Source: Beverwykella pulmonaria (taxonomy: Eukaryota; Ascomycota; Dothideomycetes; Pleosporales; Melanommataceae). Taken from it: 64,000 nucleotides of DNA. A model generated the notes under the pieces. That model ran no database searches, was not told where the DNA came from, and was given only the letters and a program-made list of their open reading frames with translations. Each line of letters opens with the position of its first letter. Within the stretch, counting starts at the first letter, position 1. Both the position numbers and the translations under genes were made by a program. Location of the stretch: contig BCHH01000007.1 of assembly GCA_001599595.1 (NCBI GenBank), forward strand, positions 2,498,719 through 2,562,718, read 5' to 3'. Shown here one piece after another: positions 22,833 to 33,554 of the stretch.

Positions 22833-24066
22833 CTACTTCATTCCGTATCCCGGCAGCTCATCCAACCAACCTTCCGTATCTTCCGTAACGGTATTCGCCA
22901 CCGCACACTTGTTCATCTCCGCCACCGTCTGAGTCTTCAGTATGCCCTGCACCCCCGGACTCCCACACGCGTGGAACATGCAAGAATCATTCATCGCGCG
23001 CTGCAGCGAATCTCCCTTCCAGCCAAAAACGTAGTCCGCATGCGTCCCATACCCCTTGTTATCCATATAACTCCACACAAACGGTTGGCTCCCATCCTTC
23101 GGCCACATATCCTTGAATGCCGTGGTATTCCACAATGTCTCGTAAGCAAGCTGCGGCATGCGAACGGGGTGTGAGGCAGGGCATGGGTCGGCGACGCGGA
23201 AGCCGCCCTTGGTCGTGCTGTAGACATGGGACTGGTGATCGGGCGAGTCGAGGTTCTTGCCATCCCAGCAGGCGGGGAAGTGGTGAATGGCCATGATTCC
23301 CGCTGCGCAGGGTTTTTGGGGGAAGTCCGGGGTTTCGAATCCCCTAGTTAGGATTGTTTCGAGACATGTGTAGCGGAGGCCAAGTTTGGTGCCGTTGAGG
23401 GTCGTTACGCCGGGGTTTCCGACAGTCATGCGGAAGCCCTGGGGGTTGCGTTAATTCTAACTGAAGAAGCAGAATTCTGACAATACGTACAGGCGGGAAT
23501 GCAGTGATGTACTGGTCACCATTGCTATCAAAATCCTTTTGGGTATAGTACACTGTCATGCCGCCCTTGATATCAGTAGCATTCTGACCTTCGTAACCTG
23601 GATATATTAGGTTTTTCTTGACCTCATAAAAACACAGATGATGGAATAACAACCTAATTGAGCATTGGGGTAGATCGGCACCCGTTTGTAAGAGCCGTTC
23701 TCGTGTCTGAAGTACATTGCCGCCGTCCAGTAATTCGAAAAGTCTACGCTCGTCAGTCATTTTCACTCTATGGTGGAGCTTTTGTGGCAATACCTTCAGT
23801 GTAAGCGCAGGTAGTGCAGCTGCCCTTCTCGCCAATGTCCCCGGTCATGGTCGCATTGAAGGCGTTTCCTCCAACAATTTGGTGAACCTTTTGGTATATA
23901 GAGTCAGCTCAGTTCACCCGAATGAAGAGGGTGGATCTACGTGAGAAGAAGGAATGCGACCAGGCTCCACGAGCGGATCTAGGCGCTGGATAGAAACACT
24001 TGCGCATCCGAATCGAAGGGCAGCCTGGGAGAGCCCAGCTTGGAGCAGGAGAGTGAACCACTTCAT
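22833..24066 (-). CDS. Secreted DUF1996 protein
   Basis: Five exons on the minus strand, 23941-24066, 23794-23887, 23654-23743, 23491-23597 and 22833-23438, give 340 aa. A signal peptide (MKWFTLLLQAGLSQA) is followed by RFGCASVSIQRLDPLVEPG, the standard N-terminus of DUF1996. Later family marks are VHQIVGGNAFNATM, CTTCAYTEDFSNYWTAAMYF, FPQKPCAAGIMAIHHFPACW and SHPVRMPQLAYET. Conserved cysteines suggest an extracellular disulfide-bonded fold. The domain is widespread in ascomycetes, sometimes fused to WSC carbohydrate-binding modules, which are absent here. The catalytic role, if any, is not established. All four introns are 50-60 nt with clean signals. Confidence 0.9.
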
Positions 24067-24719
24067 TTTGTGTAAATATTCCCGAGAGAAATCAAAATGA
24101 CTGGTGTACCAGTAACCTCGAGAAGACAGCTACCTATGTTGAGAGTCGAAGCAAGAAGTAAAGTGCGAGGCTCCCTCAACTTATTTGCACTCCGAATCAA
24201 TATCCATTATCTATACTACCCAGGTGTGCGAGGTTCCCACTCCCTTTCTCCCCCAATGCACCATGCGATTCTAATCAGTTTCATCTATTGAAGTTAAAGA
24301 TGCAGATCCTTCCACTCATAAGCGACGATACCGCAATTTGAAGGATAGTAGAGGGCCTATCACCTTCCAGAGATACTTTGAGGGCACAAGTCCGCATAAC
24401 TTATAGTGCTGGCGAGCCTGGCTGTCGGAATGCGGAGGTATGGAACTACCATGTCGTGCATATTGAATGTGGCACGAAGATACCACACCGGCATCTTGCC
24501 CTTGGGAATTGCCGACTCTGCACGTGATTGCGCACTCATCTACTCACCTGGGTGAGGGAAATGTAGGGCAGGATCTGTGCTGATTACATGAATAGTCTCT
24601 TCTAGGCAGGTTGAGATAATGATAACAATTTTGGGAGTCGATCCTGGAAAGAAATAGAGAATGCAGTTGGCGATCTGACTAATAGTTCGACCATTCCCAG
24701 GTGCACTCATCATATTCTC

Positions 24720-25740
24720 GTCCACATGCATCTCACTATTCAGCTCATGGAAAGCCTCGTCTGTATTACCCATAACTGGGCTCTCTTTTCTGGCCTTATT
24801 TGGTCGGCTTGCATCTAGGTTAGGACAATAAGTACCTAACCCATTCATCGCACTCGCTGAAGCGTCATTCACGCAACTCGCATACGCCGCATTACTGTGG
24901 GTGCTTTCACTACTCATTGGCCGTTCAAAATTCCTCCCCTCCTCACTCAATGAACTGTTTTCACCACATCGCTAACACATGTGTGATTCCTAGGCATCTT
25001 GGCCAGGGTTCGTGGTCTCATATTCTAGGATCTTAATGAACTTGTGGAACCCGGCTGCGACAACAGCACCGAGGATCAGGCCAGCCCAGTAGATCTAATG
25101 ATAGCCGTAGAAGCTTCGATTCACCACAGCTGGCCCGAAGGAGCGCGCAGGATTCAGACTGCCGCTGGTGAAGAAGACGCCAGACAGTTCGGCGACGAAT
25201 AGGACGGGGCCAATGCCGATGGGGGCCGTGAAAGTGCCCGTGTCCAAGTTGATTAGTATCACGGATACTGATGGGATAGGGAGTAGAAGTTTGGGAACAT
25301 ACCTTTTTGCTTTTCAGCAGCCAACATGAAGATTGCGAAGATAAGTTCCGCGGTAAGTATCGTCTCAATGAACAATCCCTGCGCTATCGGGGTTCCACCA
25401 CCGAGACTGGTCTGTACAGCAAGCGGACCAGGGAACATGCAGCTAATGAGGGCAGAGGCCGTAATACCTCTCAGTATCTGAACGAAGAAAAGCAATATCC
25501 TTCGCACCATGACAGCGCACCAATCAAACACATCCCAAATGTGACAGCCGGCTTAAAAAAACCTCCGTTGATCCAGAAGAAGACCCAAGCATTGACAGCG
25601 AGGGAAAATCCAAAAGTCAATGCAATGTATTGCATGTATGTGCAAATGATATAAATGCAGGGGACATACAATAAGATGATACCCTTTTTCGCGTTATTGA
25701 CGTCTAGACGAAGATAAGGGAATTGTATTTTCTTAGTCGT
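24720..25740 (-). pseudogene. Aquaporin (MIP family) relic
   Basis: Minus-strand pieces of a fungal aquaporin appear in order: YIALTFGFSLAVNAWVFF with the first half-helix box changed to GGFFKPAVTFG (Lys for the canonical Asn of NPA), then VRRILLFFVQILRGITASAL, TSLGGGTPIAQGLFIETILT, APIGIGPVLFVAELSGVFF and the second box SGSLNPARSFGP. Lesions: a frame change after CLIGALSW that fits loss of one G; no AG at the expected 3' splice site after AAEKQKG; TAG at 25095-25097 where the family has Trp (YHxIYW); and TAG at 24990-24992 after NPGQDA. The first membrane helix could not be found. Sequence down to about 24720 resembles a degraded Ser-rich C-terminal tail. It cannot make a working six-helix channel. 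Confidence 0.7.
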
Positions 25741-26740
25741 GTGAATCTACCAAACTCTTGGACGACGCTGCTCACTTCCTACTACGTCATCCGACTGCGT
25801 TTCTACCTAGGTAGCTTCGGTTGAAGGCCAAAATCTTCAAACCGTTGATTTGAGTCAACGCAATCGAGGTCTATGAGCAGAAATCGACTTCATCACACCG
25901 CATAGGGCGCCCGCAGAAGCGCGATTGTCGAGGACGAGCGAAAAATGACGTCAAGGCTCGATAATTTCATGAACTGCAGCCGGCTAGCTCGTACCCACTC
26001 CACAAACACTGTTTTTTGTTACAATCTTTTAGACTCTCTTCCGCGATGATACATCGTGATTTGGTGACTCGCTTCTGATAGCTTTACTGATGAGATGAGG
26101 TGAGGTGAATGTGAGTGGAAATGCCGTTCCCTGCGACGCGAAATTCTTATTATGTTGGGCCTAGCGCCTATGCGGTCTACACTTACCCATCACAACACTA
26201 ACAAGCTGTGCGAGTGTAAGAGTAATATAGAGTGTTAAAGCCCGAGAATTAAGCATTCTCATCACTAAATGTCCATGTCAATTTTTATGATGATCAGTAG
26301 AGCGATCTCCATGGACGACTTGCCAGGAAAAAAATCGGCAACTTGGCAGCGGACCTTAAGGGTATTGTACTGCCTGTCACACGGCTCCTTTCACCGAATA
26401 TCCAATCTACCACGATCTGATGACTGAATAGGAGACGCGACGATCTCCAAAGAGTGGCTTGGTTAAGTGATGTCTAAGCAAGTGCTTGCAATGAGTTGTA
26501 AGGTGAGTGTCAGGGAAAGCGCGGCAGAGCTGAAGTGAGGCTTGGCCAATCAGCAATTACCGATGCTAAGAAAGACTAAGCAGCGTTCCCCAAGCTTCTC
26601 CATCTTCCCCACATTGCATGCAGCAGCACTGCGGAATTGAGGACCACAACGCGTAACCATGTCTCGTTCTCCAGACACTGTCTTCCTGAGAGGAGACACT
26701 CCCATAGCTCATCGCCCACCCTAGAGACACCTGGATAAAC
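25741..26740. other. Intergenic, promoter side of vanillyl-alcohol oxidase
   Basis: No coding frame of interest. The right end holds the presumed promoter and leader of the oxidase gene starting at 26741. Confidence 0.45.
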
Positions 26741-28555
26741 ATGAGCAGACGGCAGAAACCACCACCAACGCTCGCAGAGAAGTATAGCGGCGTCCCCTCA
26801 CGCCTTGTTACCATCGCCCAGGCAGCCAAAGATCAACTATACTCGCACAAGACCGTCCTTGAAAGCTCGCCTCGCCGGCACCCTGTCCGCCTTCCACCCG
26901 ATATCACACGCGCCACCTTCGACGAGGCCATCGCGGCGTTGAAGCAACAATTGGGCCAAGAGAACGTCGTGCTCAATGATAAGCCGCTCGTCGATGGCTG
27001 GTACCTCGAGCACCCAAACACGCATGATGCCTTCCACGTCGTCGACCAAGAGGACCTCGTCAGCAGCGCCGTCGCGTACCCGAGCTCGACGGCCGAAGTG
27101 CAAACCATCGTTCAATGGGCGAACAAATACGCGATACCCATATATCCCATCTCCATGGGGAGGAATGTCGGATATGGAGGCAGTGCGCCACGCGTGCCTG
27201 GGTCGGTTGTGGTCGATCTAGGGAAGCGGATGAACAAGATCCTGAACATTGACGCTGAGAACGCGTCATGTGTGGTGGAACCTGGCGTCTCCTACTTCGC
27301 TCTCTATGAGGAAATCCAGAAGCGACAGCTGCCGCTTTGGATTGACACGCCTGATCTAGGTGGTGGGAGCGTATTAGGAAACGCCATCGATCGAGGTGTC
27401 GGATACACTCCCATGGGCGACCACTTCGCAAATCATTGCGGCATGGAAGTTGTGCTTCCGAATGGCGAACTGCTGCGGACGGGCATGGGTGCACTGCCTG
27501 GAAAGAATGGTGCCGACAATCCGACATGGCAGTCGTTCCAACCCGCGTACGGCCCGTACTCTGATGGCATCTTCTCGCAAAGCAACTTCGGCATCGTTTG
27601 TCAGATGGGCTTCTTCCTCATGCACGAGACGGGGCACCAATCATACATGATCACCTTCCCCAAAGACGAAGATTTTCCCGAGATTGTAGAAATTATCAGG
27701 CCGCTGGCTCAGAAGGGGATACTGGGCAACATCCCCCAGCTACGACACGTTGCGCAAGAGCTGAATGTGACTGGACTTCCAAAGTCACACTGGTATTCTG
27801 GCTCTTCACCGCTTCCAAGAGAACTCGTCCGCAAGCACGCGTCGCAGTTGCCATGTGGAGACTGCTCTTGGGTCTTTTATGGTACCCAGTATGGAGATGC
27901 GGCGAGCATCAATTCCCAGCTTTCCCTCATCAAGGTCGCCTTCTCAAGAATCAAGGGGTCAAAATTCTTCCTCCCTTCCTCCCTTCCGCCAGACCACTAC
28001 ATCCATTCCCGAGCGCTTGTCTGCAGCGGCGTGCCTGTCCTGCGGGAGCTCGACTGGCTGAATTGGAAACCTAACGCTGCACACCTATTCTTTTCTCCAA
28101 TTACCCCCACCCGCGCCCATGACGCACAGGTTGTGCACAGTATCAATGTGCGCCTCCACGCAAAATACGGCTTCGACTTGTTCCCTACCCTCTGTGTCGC
28201 AGGGCGTGAGATGCACTACATCACAAACATCATCTATGACCGATCTTCCGACGATGAGAAACGACGAGCTGCGGCATTGATGCGCGAATTGATTGTGGCA
28301 ACTGCGGCAGAGGGATATGGCGAGTATCGGACGCATTTGCTCTTCGCGGATCAGGTCGCGCGCACCTATAGTTGGAACAACAACGCGCTGATGAGGTTCA
28401 ACGAGACGATTAAGGACGCGTTGGATCCGAATGGCATTTTGGCTCCGGGAAGAAATGGCATATGGCCCAAGAAATATCGAGGTAAAGGCTGGGAGTTGTT
28501 CGGTGATCGTGTTGAGAAGGCCGTTGGCGGAGGTACAATCTCTCCCAAGCTGTAG
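26741..28555 (+). CDS. vaoA: Vanillyl-alcohol oxidase (FAD-linked 4-alkylphenol oxidase)
   Basis: An intronless gene for 604 aa. VAO uses O2 to oxidise para-substituted phenols such as vanillyl alcohol to vanillin, or demethylates 4-(methoxymethyl)phenol; the archetype is peroxisomal. The PCMH-type FAD-binding domain shows YPISMGRNVGYGGSAPRVPG, VVEPGVSYFALYEE and DLGGGSVLGNAIDRGVGYTP. The cap domain carries ELDWLNWKPNAAHLFFSPI; His448 there aligns with the His of VAO that binds FAD covalently. The C-terminal part has GYGEYRTHLLFADQ, SWNNNALMRFNE and DPNGILAPGRNGIWP, matching the active-site Tyr-Arg and FAD-binding segments. Length is close to the 560-aa archetype plus an N-terminal extension. 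It lies 351 bp before a second flavoprotein gene on the same strand. Exact substrate is inferred; eugenol oxidase is the close alternative. Confidence 0.93.
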   Translation: MSRRQKPPPTLAEKYSGVPSRLVTIAQAAKDQLYSHKTVLESSPRRHPVRLPPDITRATFDEAIAALKQQLGQENVVLNDKPLVDGWYLEHPNTHDAFHVVDQEDLVSSAVAYPSSTAEVQTIVQWANKYAIPIYPISMGRNVGYGGSAPRVPGSVVVDLGKRMNKILNIDAENASCVVEPGVSYFALYEEIQKRQLPLWIDTPDLGGGSVLGNAIDRGVGYTPMGDHFANHCGMEVVLPNGELLRTGMGALPGKNGADNPTWQSFQPAYGPYSDGIFSQSNFGIVCQMGFFLMHETGHQSYMITFPKDEDFPEIVEIIRPLAQKGILGNIPQLRHVAQELNVTGLPKSHWYSGSSPLPRELVRKHASQLPCGDCSWVFYGTQYGDAASINSQLSLIKVAFSRIKGSKFFLPSSLPPDHYIHSRALVCSGVPVLRELDWLNWKPNAAHLFFSPITPTRAHDAQVVHSINVRLHAKYGFDLFPTLCVAGREMHYITNIIYDRSSDDEKRRAAALMRELIVATAAEGYGEYRTHLLFADQVARTYSWNNNALMRFNETIKDALDPNGILAPGRNGIWPKKYRGKGWELFGDRVEKAVGGGTISPKL

Positions 28556-28906
28556 AATATCGCCCGTAAAGCCCTGAAGACTAAGTCGCGCTCATTCTTC
28601 TTGTTTGGAATGCTAGTCCTGCTCCAGTTGATGTTTTCCCAATGCTACCCCCAAGCACCCAAATGCCGATGCTCCACTTCCCCACATTCAGCCTGGTAGA
28701 CCCCACACGTTCACCGAAGTGCCTAGTGCGGGGAGACAGGTGGAACAATTCCGCTTCTACGCGTGTCACCCTGGTCGTTTGTTGTAAACTCCAGAGTATT
28801 CTCAGAGTCGCTATTCTGCCTTCTTTTTTTAATGTGCAAATTGCAACCCCGGCATTTCATCGCCATATACCCACTCTTCTCTTATAGTCCATAGTCTCAG
28901 TTTGCA
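28556..28906. promoter_or_regulatory. Intergenic between two flavoenzyme genes
   Basis: It holds the 3' end of the oxidase transcript and the promoter of the monooxygenase. A CT-rich stretch and the AATGGCATC start context lie at the right end. No specific operator was recognised. Confidence 0.35.
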
Positions 28907-30361
28907 ATGGCATCCAAACAATACAAACCCCTGCTATCACCCCACAATCCCCCACTCACAGGTATTTAACTTTCACTACACCTCTATAAACCCAATATTT
29001 TAGCTCAATTCTGCATGTTCTTCTATACTAACTGTCCACCAAAGCAATAGTAATAGGCGCTGGCCTCGGAGGTTGCGCCGCAGCCCTCGCGCTCCACCAC
29101 CACGGGCACCGCGTTCTCTGCGTCGTCGACAAAGTCCGCGAATTTGGAAGGCTAGGCGACTCCCTCGGCCTTGGCGAGAATGCATTCAAGCTTTTGGAGA
29201 GATGGGGCTGCGACGTCGATGAGATACGGAGAATTGGAAACCAGGCTCCGAACATGACGATCAGGAGGTGGAAAGATGGGAAGGAGTTAGCAGTTCAGCC
29301 GCTCATGGACATGGCGGGGTATATTGGACATCGGGGAGACTATCACGATGTGTTCCTCGAGTGGGTGAGGCGGAGAGGCATGCCGATACGAATGGGCAGT
29401 GAAGTTTTAGCATTCGAAGACTCCGATCCGCAACCCATTATAACCCTCAAATCTGGCGAGAAGCTTTCAGCAGACATCATCATCGCAGCAGACGGCATAA
29501 AATCACTCGCGCGCCCGCTTGTCTTGGGCGTAGACGACGACCCGGTGAGCTCGGGATATGCGTGTTTCCGCGCTTTCTTCAAGCCTACGAAGGAGCAGAG
29601 GGAGGATGAGAGGTTGAACAAGTATATGCGCGCCGACTGTGTTAATTTCTGGATTGGCCCGGACACACATCTTGTGCAGAATACGCTCCGAAATGGCGAA
29701 GAATTTAATTGGATTCTGACTCATAAAGACGATGGGGATGTGCCTGAGAGCTGGTTCCAACCCGGCGATATGGAAGAGGTGAGAAGGCTGGCGCAAACGC
29801 TGGATCCAGAGATAAAAGGGATCGTGCAAGCAACGGAGAGCTGTTTAGACTGGAAGATCTGTTACCGCGAGCCGCTGCCGACTTGGGTCTCTCCCCATAG
29901 CCATCGTATAGCGCTTCTTGGCGACTCTTGTCACGCGCATTTACCGACGAGTGCACAGGGTGCGAGTCAGGCTGTGGAGAGTGCAGGGGTGCTTGCGGTT
30001 TGTCTGGGTTTGATAGAAGGCAAAAATGAAGTGAAGGTAGCGACGAGGTGTTATGAGAAATTGAGGTTTGGGCGCACGAGGCAGAGTCAGACTAACGGGG
30101 AGGATTTGAGGAATCGGTGGCATGGGATCTTGAAGGATGTAGATGAAGAGAGGGAGATCGATCCTGAGGATGTTAAGATCAAGGTGTGTTGTCGATTTCG
30201 TTGTTAAGATGACATAAGCAGGAATCAGAGTGCTGACCTGTGCGTAGAACCGTTGGTTGTATTCATTCGATGCTGAGCATGATGCAAGGACGAGGTGGAA
30301 CACTGTTAGAGAAATTGTTGAAAGGGAGTTTAGGGACGGGAAGATAAGTCCCCTATGCTAA
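28907..30361 (+). CDS. FAD-dependent aromatic monooxygenase (salicylate/4-hydroxybenzoate 1-hydroxylase type)
   Basis: Exons 28907-28961, 29045-30183 and 30248-30361 give 435 aa. The dinucleotide fold begins at residue 20 (IVIGAGLGGCAAALALHHHG) and the second FAD motif is HRIALLGDSCHAHLPTSAQG, with Asp312 in the GD pair; ADIIIAADGIKS is the DG motif between them. This is the group A flavin monooxygenase layout of salicylate hydroxylases and decarboxylating 4-hydroxybenzoate/vanillate hydroxylases. Such enzymes replace a ring carboxylate by hydroxyl using NAD(P)H and O2. Its position directly after vanillyl-alcohol oxidase suggests it could act on a downstream phenolic acid such as vanillate, but this is inference. 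Many paralogues also serve secondary metabolism. The 18-residue first exon was chosen because it joins in phase to the Rossmann motif. Confidence 0.88.
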
Positions 30362-30836
30362 TGACACTTTGCCCGTACTGTATCGTGCTGAACTCGGTTT
30401 ATTCGAATAACCCCGAGATCACTCATGGTACTTTATACAAAGGGTCTTGTCGAAGGTTGCCGCAAGATTAGGAATAATTGTTGGGACACTGAGACCAAAG
30501 CTAGTTCCCGAGGCTGCATACACTTTCAAGGAAATTTCCGTGCCGCAATAACTGCACATTCTCACCGAAGCACCAAAAACTCATTCAAAGCTCGCATGGA
30601 CCTTTCAAAACTGCCGACCTGCGTATGGATACTAGGTCTACCGGCCTAGAGGAAGTATAGTACCGAGTTCCTGATTACGATCAGCCCCCTATTGCATTAT
30701 CCCTGCATCGTTCTCGCACTTATTTCACGACATGAAACCGCATCAGCTTCCGAAGACCCCTGAAGCGAGAAACGATATCAAATAAATATCAAGTCAGACA
30801 ACTACGCTGTTGCTGTCAGACATACTCCCATCGATT
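30362..30836. other. Intergenic, nothing recognised
   Basis: No supported gene. A 74-codon plus-strand frame at 30425 lacks any recognisable feature. Confidence 0.45.
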
Positions 30837-32175
30837 ATGCACCCTATCGTCTTCCTCATTGCGGAGCTCGCCACCAACGTAGTTGTGGTGGGATTTACTT
30901 CACCTCTTTTACTCCCCCGTCTAGTGGGCCTTTTTTTTGTCATCTTTTGCGTTGTACAATGCGTACCAATATGTATGCTGTATATGAATCGAACCCCATG
31001 GGCTGCCCTGCTTGGCGGATATTCCATAACTTACCTCTATCACTATCTCGACATCGCCATTATTAGTCGCTGGAGTTACGAAAAAGAGGCCCCGGCCACG
31101 AGTGTCATGAAGCCGACGAATGGGTTGCTGCCAAACCTTGGGAAAAAATATACCCTCAAGGGCCATCCGCAAAAGAACAAATTCGCCATTATTCGCCAGA
31201 GACTCGCATTTGGAATGAAGATAACCTCTTCATTCCGATTCATTGGAACCCAGTATCAAGTCAAGAATCTTCCCCAGGCTACGGTGACGGAGCGGAAAGA
31301 TTACATTCTACAAACATTCGTCACTATCCTAATCTCCTACGTTGCATTAGACTTTATAAATTCTAGCAACAACCCAGAGATTGCCGCAAAGTTTTTGACG
31401 TTGGATAAGGTTCCTCTTCTTGCCCGCCTTAAATACGTTACTGCAGAAGAACTGGTCATACGCTTCTTTGCTGTCTTAGCGGCAGGGGTTAGCCTTAATT
31501 GCGTCCAGGGGGGAATATATTACATCCTCGCATTGTTGACTGTCACCTCAGGAATCTCCAAACCCCTCGATTGGCCGCCATTCTATGGCTCGCCCTACGA
31601 GGCGTATACGGTACGGAGATTTTGGAAGTATTCTACCCACCCTTTCCCGCAATGTTGCGCTAACCTATCTAAGTATTTTCTGGCATCAGACCAATGCGAG
31701 AAAGTTCGCCTCAATTTCAAACTATCTTGTCCACAATCTGCTGCAGATGTCCCGCGGAACACTAATTGCGCGTTGTTTGCGGACTCTGGTAGCATTCATG
31801 TCTTCAGGAATCATGCATTTGATAGTTGATCTCGCATCTGGCATATCTATTCGCAACTCAGGAGCTATGCATTTCTTCATAGCACAAGTTCTTGGAATCA
31901 CCATAGAAGAAGCTATATCGACACTTTACCGCCGACTACGGAAGGAAAACCGGCCTCCTAGTGCTGTGGAAAAGGGGTTTGGTTTCATTTGGGTCTTATT
32001 GTTTTTGACATGGTCTGTTCCTGCCTACATATACCCCATGATGTGGCGTTCTAACCAAGGCCTGAACGACTCTACGATTCCCTTTACTTTGTTTGGCTCG
32101 AATGTCGAACGCATTAATGCAGTCATCTGTCTGCTTACTCTTGGACTGGTCTCATTTGTGGGTATGTTTCTTTAG
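30837..32175 (+). CDS. Wax-synthase-like membrane O-acyltransferase (MBOAT_2)
   Basis: Exons 30837-31627 and 31674-32175, joined across a 46-nt intron with a GCTAAC branch point, give 430 aa. The protein is very hydrophobic with about eight predicted membrane helices, starting at the N-terminus (IVFLIAELATNVVVVGF). Family signatures are DWPPFYGSPYEAYTVRRFW running across the intron into IFWHQTNARKFASISN, and the helix with the likely catalytic histidine, FMSSGIMHLIVDLASG. Fungal relatives transfer acyl groups from CoA to alcohols; several act as acetyltransferases in meroterpenoid pathways, others make wax esters. No terpene cyclase or polyketide synthase is in the window, so the substrate is unknown. 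Without the intron the frame breaks in the middle of the domain, which is why it is placed here. Confidence 0.85.
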
Positions 32176-32619
32176 TACACGCGGGTGGCTCGGCTTCTTC
32201 ACATTCAAGTCGTTAAAAGTGTTCAGTTGGTCCTGAGGTGAACTGCAAACGGGTTTACCAACTCCGGGCGGTTAGGTATGTGTGCGGCGTAGTGCAGAAG
32301 AAGGACGACTATTGGGAGCGATTAAGTATGTGTGCGGCGCGGTCGCAAATTTTCAGGCATATTTTAATAAAATCCTTTCTCGGGTGGCACAATTTATTTT
32401 GCAGTAAGCTGTGTTGACACTAGGCCGTGGCATAGAAGAGGCACCAATATCAAACGCAATATAACCGTGCCACTATCATACCTAGGCATGGAGAATGCAC
32501 GGAAATATGCCGACCCAAACGAGGAGAGAGTCATACCCACATCCTCCAACGAGTTACCTCTCCGTGGTGCGTTCGAGTGTCGCTTTTTTCAAACTCTTTG
32601 ATTCATTCCTAACATTCAC
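32176..32619. other. Intergenic with a 20-bp direct repeat
   Basis: The only structure noticed is a near-identical 20-bp block (GTTAGGTATGTGTGCGGCG-like) at 32270-32289 and again 50 bp further on at 32320-32339, between the acyltransferase and the MFS relic. Confidence 0.5.
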
Positions 32620-33231
32620 ATGACTATGGCCGTATCACTCGCGAAAGAAGAGGTGGGACAAGACCACAGCACACGTCAAGAAGAGCAAGAAAAAACCAAG
32701 AACCTGCGCGACCCTGGATATTTACATTCGTGGCGTCTTGTACTTGTCATAAGTTCTCTCTGCCTAGGTACTTTGCTAGTAGTCATTGACACTACTATAA
32801 TCGCGGTTGTAGTTCTAAAGATATCAACCTACTTCAATGCTTTCGATCACATACAATAGTACAGATCAGCTTATCTCCTCACGGTCACGGCCTTTCAACC
32901 TACATTTGGAAGCATCTACAGATACTTCAATACAAAGTCAGTTTAAATTATTTTGATTCTCATTTCTGAGATTGGTTCGGTCCTATGCGCCGCGGCACCT
33001 AATTCCTCGACTTTTATAGTTGGCAGGGCAATAACTGGAGTTAAGGCTGCAACCTTGTATCAAGGAGCTCTCGCCATTGTAGGCCTTACTGTGGAACTTA
33101 AAACCCGTCCCCACACTTTAAGCTATTCACGCATTTTACGCTCTAACAGAGAGCACCTCATCTCCTTATTGCAATACTATAAGGGTTTTCTGATAAGGGA
33201 CAATGATCATTTGGCGACTGCGTTGTTCTAG
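32620..33231 (+). pseudogene. DHA2-type MFS transporter relic
   Basis: The sequence reads as the N-terminal part of a 14-helix drug:H+ antiporter: YLHSWRLVLVISSLCLGTLL then VVIDTTIIAV, YRSAYLLTVTAFQPTFGSIY, and EIGSVLCAAAPNSSTFIVGR with GALAIVGLTVELKTRP. A TAG at 32857-32859 stands where relatives have Trp (QWYGSAY context), and a TAA falls near 32945 before the EIGS helix. After about 190 residues the resemblance ends and the remaining ten helices are absent. This is a truncated, mutated copy and not a gene. Relatives include cluster-linked efflux pumps, but nothing nearby indicates a cluster. Confidence 0.75.
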
Positions 33232-33422
33232 GAGGGATCCAGTCAGAGCAGCGTATAAGCCGTCTGTCCTTGGATGAGCTAGCTACATGAAGACAAGCCT
33301 AAACCGTTACAAATACACTATTTAATCTTTGTACGTCGCACCTTCTTCATAGTGCTTTGTAAGAAACTCCTAGGAGATATCTAGATTAATTAGTTGGCGC
33401 CATATACACATACATTCGTTAT

Positions 33423-33554
33423 TGTGAGCAAAAAGAGTGGAGGAAAGTGTATCAAGATGTGTATTCTGTGTGATGTATGTATAGTTGATATATATACAAC
33501 GGACTGATTAGCCAGTGGCATATCCACGTGACGGTATGGTGTCTTGGGCTTACA
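33423..33554 (+). mobile_element. Solo-LTR-like dispersed element, copy 6 (132 bp)
   Basis: The ends are TGTGAGC and GCTTACA. A perfect 5-bp target duplication, GTTAT, lies at 33418-33422 and 33555-33559. The interior matches copies 1 and 4, including AGTGGCATATCCACGTGACG. It sits just downstream of the MFS relic. Confidence 0.82.

Noticed and set aside
30425..30649. 74-codon frame between the monooxygenase and the acyltransferase
   Set aside because: No start context, motif or homology impression; likely chance.
31585..31795. Frameshift in the wax-synthase-like gene
   Set aside because: A 46-nt intron with good donor, GCTAAC branch point and AAG acceptor restores the frame exactly at the conserved RRFWxxFWHQ motif.
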